From positions 1 to 10,542 of the forward strand of contig JAOXYB010062546.1 of the NCBI GenBank assembly GCA_028565635.1: DNA of 10,542 bases. Direction: 5' to 3'. The stretch comes from Phoronis ovalis (Eukaryota; Phoronida; Phoronidae). Shown here in pieces: positions 1 to 8,200 of this stretch (within the stretch, counting starts at the first letter, position 1; each line of letters starts with the position of its first letter). The notes beneath the pieces were generated by a model. It was not told where the DNA came from. It saw nothing but the letters and a program-made list of their open reading frames with translations, and did no database searches. Both the position numbers and the translations under genes were made by a program.

Positions 1-546
1 TGCTGTGTAAATCTATATAATATATAGACAGGTCCAGAAACACAATGCCACTCTTGAGCAATGCCTCCTCCTCCCGGAGTATCTGCACTCAATCCACACA
101 CTGATCTGATCACAAATCCTGTTTCTTCAACTTTCAACACTTATATATTCACTTCTTAATTATTCCGGTGTCTTTCAAGAACGTTTCCAAAAAAATCATC
201 TTTTAACATATTCATCTACATTGGAACCTGGATGTAGATATACGATGTGATTTTGAAACTGCATGGTGAGTCTTTTAGAGCACAGGAGTTTTCTCGAGGT
301 TTGATTGGACACAGAGTGTTTTACAACCGGTTTCCAATGTAGATGAATGTGTTAAATGTGATTTTTTGGAATCTTTTTTGAAAGGCATTGAAATTTAGCG
401 GCGGATCATGAAGAACTGAATATTTTTGGATTGGAAGTTGAATAAACAGGATTTGTGATCAGATCGGTGTGTAGATTGAATGCAGGTACTTGTTGTTTGG
501 AGCATAAATATTGTTTCAGAACCTGTTTATATATAGATTACACAGG
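1..546. repeat. Large imperfect foldback (inverted repeat) element
   Basis: The left arm (about 1-231) and right arm (about 327-546) are reverse complements, separated by about 95 bases. By hand alignment, 85-137 matches the reverse complement of 431-483 at 48 of 53 positions with no gap. A second good block pairs about 187-231 with 327-370 (CATTCATCTACATTGGAA and its complement). A third pairs about 1-45 with 500-546, where both carry CTGTGTAA and an AT-rich tract followed by ACAGG. No coding capacity is seen. This fits a non-autonomous foldback DNA element (MITE-like) or an old palindromic insertion. The window edge cuts the left terminus, so ends and target-site duplication cannot be checked. 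Confidence 0.8.
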
Positions 547-708
547 AGGCTGTATGGATAGTATATGATATATTTATTTCAAAATATAACTACAGTTTCT
601 CACCAGGTGACCGTGTTTCTGACTACCCTTGAGTCTGAGTCTTGAGTATTTATACAGTCAAAGAAAAAGCCAGTTGAACTGTCTGAAATTAATAGAGGGT
701 GTGCATAT
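547..708. other. AT-rich spacer between foldback and GC-rich island
   Basis: No open frame, repeat or signal of note is seen apart from a short GAGTCTGAGTCTTGAGT reiteration near 630-647. Confidence 0.5.
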
Positions 709-736
709 TGTAGCGGTCCCGTGCGGCCGCGTTGTA

Positions 737-742
737 TTTATT
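737..742 (-). terminator. - strand polyadenylation signal AATAAA
   Basis: AATAAA on the - strand (TTTATT on +) sits about 30 bases before the CCGCTACA end of the GC-rich island, a normal distance for a cleavage site. Such hexamers are common in AT-rich DNA, so only the position makes it notable. Confidence 0.3.
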
Positions 743-1015
743 TAGCGGTGTTGGCTGCTGAGTAGGTTCTTTCGAGAAGTATACTCGCACAGTGATTGAT
801 GGTGGGTGGTGCATGTAATTAAAACCAGACAATGGTAGATATATATTTAAGAGCAGACTTTAATCGGTACTTCTTAACTACTATAAAGACTCGTTAGTAA
901 TTCAAACACAACTATAGGTAGCGACAGTTAGTAATAATATTTTCCTCTTCTGGTTCTTGTATCAGGGGCTGCATCTCGAGCGGTAAAGACCAGCCTCCAC
1001 AGGATAATTCTTGAT

Positions 1016-1118
1016 GTACTTCTGTACCAGGCCTCAACCAGGTCGATAACCATGCTGGTCGGTACCCGGGCCGCAACCAGGGCCGATTGATAACCGGACT
1101 GCAAACCAGGCCGCACCA
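1016..1118 (-). repeat. Degenerate 39-bp tandem repeat (2.6 units)
   Basis: On the - strand, units start at 1118 (TGGTGCGGCCTGG), 1079 (TGGTTGCGGCCCGG) and 1040 (TGGTTGAGGCCTGG). The first two are each 39 bases and both hold a GGTTATC in their second half. The period is a multiple of three. In one open - strand frame this gives degenerate 13-residue repeats starting W-C-G-L-V, W-L-R-P-G and W-L-R-P-G. No known domain is recognised. Confidence 0.55.
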
Positions 1119-1229
1119 GATCTTGGGCCGACCTGATGACAGGTCTAGGCTCTGTAAGCTTCGACGGTGAACTTCTCTTCTTGCTAAATCTTTAATTAAG
1201 TGGGCCCCGGGGGTTCTAGGAATACTTAC

Positions 1230-1307
1230 CGGGAGCTTGTGTGCATCGATAACGGCACCAATAGTTCTCGATGTCCACGCCGCCGTGTCAATGGAGCTTT
1301 GGGACAT
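1230..1307 (-). CDS. Possible 26-codon first exon, unrecognised
   Basis: About 40 bases downstream of the inferred - strand start site, an ATG at 1307 opens MSQSSIDTAAWTSRTIGAVI and reaches CTCCCG, followed by the strong donor consensus GTAAGTATT (intron would begin at 1229). The frame also stays open through the donor to 912. I do not recognise the peptide, and no acceptor or second exon could be fixed. It may be a leader exon of the element or chance. Low confidence as protein coding. Confidence 0.2.
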
Positions 1308-1346
1308 CAATTGATCACGACTTCACCAGGAGTCTTCTGTGCACCA

Positions 1347-1387
1347 CGCTGACTATAAACCATGTCCAGCCTCTTTTATAGTCAGCG
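1347..1387. repeat. 13-bp perfect palindrome containing TATA boxes
   Basis: CGCTGACTATAAA (1347-1359) is the exact reverse complement of 1375-1387, with a 15-base spacer. Each arm contains TATAAA in opposite orientation, so there is a TATA box facing each way. The - strand one is embedded in the promoter with the CCAAT box. Confidence 0.8.
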
Positions 1388-1406
1388 ATATAAGCCTTCT
1401 GATTGG
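1374..1406 (-). promoter_or_regulatory. - strand CCAAT box plus TATA box
   Basis: On the - strand, CAGCCAATCAG (CCAAT core at 1406-1402) is followed about 20 bases later by CTATAAAAGAGG (1381-1370). This is a textbook RNA polymerase II core promoter arrangement. Transcription would be expected to start near 1345-1350 and run away from TRAF7. It is probably the promoter of the GC-rich element. Confidence 0.5.
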
Positions 1407-1439
1407 CTGTTATAGCCAAAGGCTAAGGGTTGGCCGACA

Positions 1440-1866
1440 TTAATACAAGTGCAATGTACGCTAGCGAAATACGGTTTAATTCTGTTAAACTATATACCCC
1501 CCATAGATCACTATTCACCACTTAAAAAAAGTAAATTCACCATTCACAAGCAATTTCCAAACCCCATTCATGTTGCCTGTAAATAGTGCTATTCACCCTA
1601 TATATACTCAGTCCTCGATAGTCCATTATCTCTGATTAATAAATGAAAACACATTTAAACGAGTGGTACGTGTTACACATTACCCATGAGTGGTTTGTTT
1701 ATGAATTATCTTAATGACATGCCTTGGTAGCATTTAACTTATTGTTGCATACTTGAGCTGCACTGTAGTTTGTAAAAAAAATCATAACAATTTGGTACCA
1801 TAACCGCTAATATACGGTTATTGCTGACTTTCACACCCGGATACTTATTTATAACGATTTATATAG
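1440..1866. other. AT-rich non-coding spacer
   Basis: No gene is recognised. It contains scattered copies of ATTCACC (near 1513, 1537 and 1593) and a small palindrome ATAACCG/CGGTTAT around 1800-1821. There is no promoter signal clearly assignable to TRAF7. Confidence 0.5.
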
Positions 1867-2014
1867 CTTCAAATAAAGGTTAATCAGACACAAGCAGAGT
1901 GATTTGCTCACCATTGAGACTTTCGATCTGTCATGGACGATGATCTTCCTTAGATCGAAAGTCTCAATGGTGAGCAAATCACTCTGCTTGTGTCTGATTA
2001 ACCTTTATTTGAAG
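1867..2014. repeat. Perfect 63-bp inverted repeat with 22-base loop
   Basis: Bases 1867-1929 are the exact reverse complement of 1952-2014, checked base by base (63 of 63). The loop is 1930-1951. The first loop pair (G1930/T1951) could add a wobble pair in RNA. Arms contain TTGCTCACCATTGAGAC and its complement. It lies about 140 bases upstream of the first recognised TRAF7 exon. If transcribed, either strand would fold into a long perfect double-stranded RNA hairpin. It could be a small foldback element, a template-switch product, a hairpin-RNA locus, or an assembly/cloning artefact. Confidence 0.95.
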
Positions 2015-2044
2015 ATGATCTACCAAGCTGATGAACTATTTTAG
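1967..2044 (+). other. Short open frame (25 codons) starting in the right hairpin arm
   Basis: ATG at 1967 opens MVSKSLCLCLINLYLK, then MIYQADELF, and stops at 2042-2044. It is hydrophobic at the start, but it is far too short to claim as a gene. If this DNA is part of the TRAF7 5' UTR, it would act as an upstream ORF. An AATG/GTGAGC donor-like site overlaps its start. Confidence 0.12.
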
Positions 2045-2156
2045 AGATTTATGTAGCCTTTGAATTACAGTTGCAATTTGGAGCAAAACAACATTTTGGG
2101 ACAATTTTGAAAGTTAAAAGTTTTTTACTACATAGCAGTTTTTTATCTGTTTACAG
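2015..2156 (+). promoter_or_regulatory. Upstream intron end and TRAF7 acceptor
   Basis: The segment ends in a T-rich tract and TTTACAG (acceptor AG at 2155-2156). It therefore belongs at least partly to an intron that separates an unidentified 5' exon from the METTFG exon. No TATA or initiator is seen here. Confidence 0.55.
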
Positions 2157-2288
2157 TTATATATGGAAACTACTTTTGGTTCTGCTGTACTGTCTCCTGT
2201 GACAACTATAAGCCAGGGGGATGGTCGTGATTTCCAGCAAGATTCCACAAATTCACGGGATTCGGTGTTTAGTCATGGAGGAGCAGGG
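2157..2288 (+). CDS. TRAF7: TRAF7 exon a: start codon and N-terminal segment (residues 1-42)
   Basis: The exon follows a strong acceptor (pyrimidine-rich tract ending TTTACAG at 2156) and ends at a GTGAGT donor at 2289. The ATG at 2163 opens [16 protein letters not shown], which matches the internal METTFG...VTTI of vertebrate TRAF7. The six bases before it (codons Leu-Tyr if read in frame) are either 5' UTR or the end of an upstream coding exon. The remainder is Ser/Gly/Asp-rich and looks disordered. The acceptor shows that at least one further 5' exon exists. The exon ends in phase 0. Confidence 0.9.
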
Positions 2289-5200
2289 GTGAGTTAACTG
2301 TTTCACGATTTGCTCCTATTAAAACTAGATTATTTAAAAATGATCTCTTTCCAAGAGAGCAATTCCCCAAAAAATTTTAGTAGGTGTTTGTAAGCAGCAT
2401 AAGGTCTAAACCCTGGAGTTCTCATAAGGCAGCTATTTGTTAAATCATTCCCCATGATATACAAATATCAATCAAAACAAATTTACAAAGCAAGTAATAT
2501 TCTCTGCTGCCATATAATACCCCGGGAAAAAACTGGTGGATGGAGTTGAAACATATATATGTATTGTGGCACGTCCATATACATATATAACCATGGTGAT
2601 TGTTAATGTACCTCTCCAGTCTAATTAACGTGCATGTGCATTTGCTATTAGTTATTTAATTGACCCTTGACAGAATTTGTCAGAAAGCATGATACCCAGC
2701 CAAGATACTGAAAGACAAATTATGCAACTTAGAAACAATCACAGTTATTGAGTATGCAGACTGCTTTGTTGTCTTTTGAAGTATGAAAATTGTCAGGAAA
2801 TATGGAGAATATTCATCCATTTATAAATCTGTAAACACAGGATTTCTATTTCAAATAATGTTCATACAAGAAACAAGCCTTCTTTAATCCTGCTCAGCAA
2901 TTTTGGGACTTTCTGACTGGTTTTGCTTTTATTAATCTGTTTGCCTTGTCTGTATTAGCTGGCAACATTTGACAATTTTTTGTAATAGTGCAATTTTATA
3001 GTAAAATTCAAATTTTTTTAAAAATCCGATTAGTATACAATAATAATACTAACATGGATAAACCTTGTCCTTCACATTCTAATAACAAGTTGCAGTAATG
3101 TTTCATAGAACACATAGAAATAAGAATTAATGTTGCCACGGATTAAAGACTCCATTTTATTAATTACTAACCATGTTCAGTATAATTTAATTTAGACAAC
3201 TATAGAACAGAAAATTAACTTGAAAGATTCAAACTTCTGGCAAAGCCAAGAAACTGATAATTAAAATTTTCTGTATTGTACTTGTCTGAAGTTTCACAAT
3301 TATATTGAGCATTACCGTAAACTGAAGCTCAGTCTTGTGACTCATTGAGTGAGTTTGCAGTATGGTGTTTACAACCGAACTGTAACACCAATTAAGGTAC
3401 CTTAATTTAAATGCTTTGGTGTACTGCATGTATATTTATGTATATTTCCTATAGGCTTCTTATTCCAATTCTAACACATTACAAATTCGAGCACCAAATC
3501 GATCAGAGTCTAGAAACTCACATCTCTCCAACTTATCATTCAATGATGAATCAGAAGAGGTAGGTAGTAATGAGTGAATAAATAGGCCACTCTCCATGAT
3601 AGAGTTGTCAAGAACATACTGAAAGTTCCATTATAAACTTTAATATTTTAGTTTTAATTTTTAAGATTTAAAACCGTGACTAGAAATGTACCTAACATGA
3701 TGTATGTAATACTGCATATTTTATCCTTACTCACTACTCACGTATGAAAAGAAAGTGTTACGTTTAAATATATGAAATATTTGTCCAAGGCAAGTAATTT
3801 GCATTAAGGATTGAGTATTAAACTTAACATTTGAATTCATGAGCAACTAAATAATAAAATATAGACTAATCAAGAAGTACATTTAGCAGATAGCATACTA
3901 GTGTCTTCTATTTAAGATATCCTGTTCAGCTAATGTCAAATATCTTTCCTCCCTTAGGAAGTTGTTCTATTTATAGAAGAACCTAATAAAAAACTAAGCT
4001 GTCCCTTGTGTAAGACAATTTTTAAAGACCCGGTTATTACAGCCTGTGGGGTAAGTTCTGCTTCATTGTTGTGGTCACTGTGATAATGTAGTTGCAGCAT
4101 CTACTCGTATAACTGAAATAAGGTCTGTAACTGATAAAATATTGGACTTTACTGTTAATATAACTTGTTAAAAGCTCAAAATTAATTTATAAAGAAGTTT
4201 ACTCAGCTGAAGCTGTGCTAACTGTTTTATATCATTTTTACTTCTTTTTAGTAAAACTGTAAAACATTTTATAACAGTTACTGTATTTTGTAATTCAGCA
4301 TACATTCTGCAGAAAATGTGTCAGCCACAAAAGATATGGTAAGTGAAACTGCCAAATTATTTCAAATGTTATAATTTTTCTTAATAATGTTGTATTAAAG
4401 TAAAATACAAAACAATCATTTCTTGTTGTAGATATCACGTTTATGTATGCATCACAAATATGTGTATTATTATGACATAAAAATTAAGTTCAATTGCTTT
4501 TATGGCCTCATATATTTGGAGCTTCCTTTCACAATATTGGTCAAAAGTGCTGCTGCGTTTCAGAAATTTAACAATAAGTTTACCAAAATTGCCACCTGTT
4601 TTCAATGAAATGGCTCTTTCTTAAACCCTAATGGAGTCCCTGGTATTTATGCATCACAAATTTGAATATTCAAATTACCACTAATTTTATAATTATGTTT
4701 CAGAAATCTGTCCCATAGATAATCAGCCATTATCAGTCATAGTAGCGAATATTGCACTTTCTGAACAAATAGGCGAACTTTTCATTTATTGTAAATATGG
4801 CTGCAAACTAGCAGACGATGGAGTCACATGGGAGCTCAATCCCAATGGTTGTCCTGCAACTATTCGTCATGGAGTACGACAGTAAGTAATACTAAACGTT
4901 GAAAACAATATGGCCACCGGAAACAAGTATTGCATTGCCCATATCTTAAAATGTTCAATTTCTTGTTGTATCTGTATGTGCAAACATTATGAATAGAGCT
5001 TGTCAACGTCATATGAATTCTATTGTACTACTTATCCGTGCATACACATTTAATTTCCCTTTTAACTGAAAGGATTTCTGGCTGCGCAGACCTATCAAAT
5101 ATATCATGAAACCCATTATGTCCAATGTTACGAACTAATTTCAACATCCTTTTCGCCTTCACATTAATATTTTATTCATGTTATGGTCAATAATTGTTGT

Positions 5201-8200
5201 GTAGTTCTTGTATTTAAGGATTATTACTAATGCCAAAAACTTACTTTCAGTGAGCATGAAAGTGTATGTGACTATGCACCTGTACAGTGCCCTAATGATA
5301 TAAATTGTCCACTTCTGATTAAGAGAGAATATGAGGATCATGTCAAAAATTGCAACAGAGCAAGATGTCATCATAGTAAATTTGGGTAAGTTTATTTATA
5401 AATTAGTAAGTCATGTATATTTTGGAAATTAGGTTTTAAAAAATTAACACAAATCTAGGTACACATAATGCTCAAAAGGATAAGGCCCAATATATGTCTA
5501 AGGAGGTATGATATAATTATCCTTTCTTGTAAATGAAAAATTGTTTTGCAACAGATTTTATAAGTTAGACACTCACGTTTGGTCCATAGCTATTAGCATT
5601 ACTTGAAACCGATTAACATATGTAATTATAAAATGTGGTTAACTTATCTTGGTATATAACCTGACAGACTCAATGCTAGGTACTGTGGCTAGCAGCATCA
5701 GCCTTGAACCCATTAACATGAACTGAGGGACTTTGTGAAACTAAACCAATATGTGCCAGCAGGTGCCAAAAGGTCTACAATCATAATTTGTTTTCTATCT
5801 TGAATACACAAAATTCCAAGTAACCAGTAACACCTTGTGTTGTGATAGTTTCTTATTGTACAGACACACATCCTAACTATGGCACAAGTCCATCAAAACA
5901 TCCTGGATGGCATTATCTTAATTTTATTCTACCATAGGTGTCAGTTTTCTGGTACTCGCGATGAACTTGAAGGTCACTTAGAAACATGTAAATTTGAATC
6001 AATGAAGGAATACTTGCAAAAAACAGATGATAAAATTAGAGAGTTACAATTCACTGTTGCGCAGAAGGATCAGGATATTGGGTTTTTACGTTCTATGTTA
6101 GGAAAATTGATGGAGAGACTTGAAAGACTCGAGCAGAATGTGGAACTTAAAATTGGTAAGTGTGTCAGAAAATGTGTTAGCCTTAACATTTTGAAGCTAC
6201 TGATCTCTTTCAAACTTCAGCTTTCATTCCAAAATTTTATCTCGTCTATTGTCTGTATAATAATTTGTCCAGCATCTTGTGATGCAGTAAGTATAAGGAA
6301 GTTGTTCCTTTTCTTTAATAAGTTGGATTTTATTTTTTCTGTGAAAAAAAATTATGGGTGTTCTAAATATATTTGATGTGGGATGCAAGGCAAAGATGGT
6401 GAATATTTTATTATTTATGATGATGTTTTTTTATTTCAGATGTAGTTGGTGACTCCATAAAGAACCTAGGATCAGAGATGGAAAACCTCGCTCAAGAACA
6501 ACAGCTTTTGAATGTATGGAACACTTTTGATTTTATTTCGCATAACTTAATTGGTTTAATTGCATTTTACATCAAAACTATTTAGTTTCTGTCTTGGCTG
6601 TTAAGTTTTGGGAATTCCATGATCCAGTCTTTATTTGCTTGTTTATTTATCATTTTTGTTATAAATAACTGTTTATGTTATTTATTCTAATATTCCAGGA
6701 GGATATGGATCAGATAAAAAATCGTCTGATGGAGCTGCCACCTGGTGGTGATTATGTTCCTCAACAGACTTGGAAATGTCGTGGTACATTTGTTGGACAT
6801 AAGGTGGACAGTGTTCTATTTCTATGCTTTTTACTGTGCACAAGTTTATCTTTTACCCACTGTTAAATTTGTCTAGAGTGGGAGACCACAAATATTCTGT
6901 TTTTACCAATCAAGGCTACTGGTCACAGACAAAGTGCACATATACTTGAAGTCTCCTGTGTTAATGGAATATTCAAGCATATTATGATGTTTTGAACTTT
7001 ACTTACTTGTAGGGCGCTATCCCCTTGAACTACAAATATTTATTGTACATTATTGTGAGTTATATTGCTTTCTTATTACAGTTCCTATTATGTCAACTGT
7101 GTCATTCTTTACCTGAAAATAATATTCAGCTAAAGTTAAGGTGGCTAGTACCATTCGAAACAACTTATTCATACGTTATAGTTTTAGTTGAATTTTGAGT
7201 GATTAAATTTTATTAATACTCCAGGTAGTACCTTAAGTTCCAAAAGTGTATACTTTTACTATGTTGTATTTTCAATTAATTGTTATTAATTTGACATCAT
7301 GTTTATAGTCCCAATAAGTTGTGTCGAATACTGCTGCCACCTTAACCTTACAACTGATATAAAATTGAAAATATACATAATATTGAAATTGTTGTATTAT
7401 TTTTTGTGTTTTGTAGGGTCCAGTTTGGTGCTTGTGTGCACATGGTGATTATCTATTCAGTGGTTCATCTGACAACTCCGTTAAAGTTTGGGATACTGCT
7501 ACCAATTATAAATGTGTTAAAACTTTGCAAGAACATGAAGGCATTGTCCTTGCTGTCTGTGTATATGGTAATAAAGTATTCAGTGGATCTCAAGACACCA
7601 CAATTGTTGTAAGACTTAATATAGTTATTTCGCAACAGTAATGCATTTTTTCTAATACAAAAAAATCAAGTATCTGCTTAATTTCTCCGTACCAAATTCA
7701 ATGCTAAATTAACCAGTGTAATGGTGTGTATATGACATTTTGTCTAATATAGTGTTCGTATTGTTTTGTGTTATTTATTATGGTTTAAAATGTAAAGAAT
7801 TATTTATGAAGGGGTTGTTAAATATCTTTCTCACATTTGCGGACTTAAATGTCATGCATTGATAACTGTAATTTATTTTCTTTAATAGAACTTTACCTAT
7901 TTATCCTCGCAGGTTTGGAACTTGGATGATTTTGAAAAAGTCAAGTCCATTCCAGCACATGACAATCCTGTCTGTACTTTGGCAGCAGCGAGAAATATGA
8001 TCTTCAGTGGTTCTTTAAAAATAGTGAAGGTAGGATCAGGTATGGGAGAAACCACAGAAAATAAAGGATATTCTCCTATTTGACCCGTGAAATTTCTGAT
8101 TGAAAAAAGGGTTGCTGGATATCAATATCCGACAGTTTACACTATCTTTCTCGAAGTCACCAAAAAAGTCTGATAAAAATCGGATACTGAATCGAAGTTC

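Larger units (their letters stand above)
709..1439 (-). mobile_element. GC-rich island, candidate solo LTR or other retroelement fragment
   Basis: This stretch is visibly richer in GC and CpG than everything around it (for example GTGCGGCCGCG at 721-731 and the 1040-1130 block). Read on the - strand it begins TGTCGGCC (1439), has a CCAAT box (1402-1406), a TATA box (1374-1380) and an AATAAA (737-742), and ends CCGCTACA (709). A TGT...ACA frame with promoter and polyadenylation signals is what an LTR shows. Against it: I see no matching target-site duplication (left flank CATAT, right flank TTAAT), no second LTR, no primer-binding site and no recognisable gag/pol. It could equally be another mobile element or a fragment of a - strand gene. 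Confidence 0.35.

Noticed and set aside
912-1310. 132-codon - strand open frame as a full gene
   Set aside because: It starts on TTG before the ATG and runs through a strong splice donor, and most of its length is the GC-rich tandem-repeat tract. No known domain is seen; only the first 26 codons are kept as a weak candidate.
2554-2589. 11-bp inverted repeat in intron 1 as a functional hairpin
   Set aside because: The arms are almost pure alternating AT, which arises readily by chance in this base composition.
5879-6376. 165-codon + strand open frame as a separate gene
   Set aside because: It is exon g of TRAF7 read through from intron 6 into intron 7. The true exon is 5938-6155.
7081-7130. 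Possible extra exon after TTCTTATTACAG
   Set aside because: The protein is already continuous from exon i to exon j, as in other TRAF7 proteins, and no matching donor or homology is seen.
7406-7612. + strand 68-codon open frame overlapping the WD40 exon in another frame
   Set aside because: It is a shadow of exon j, whose correct frame gives clear WD40 repeats.
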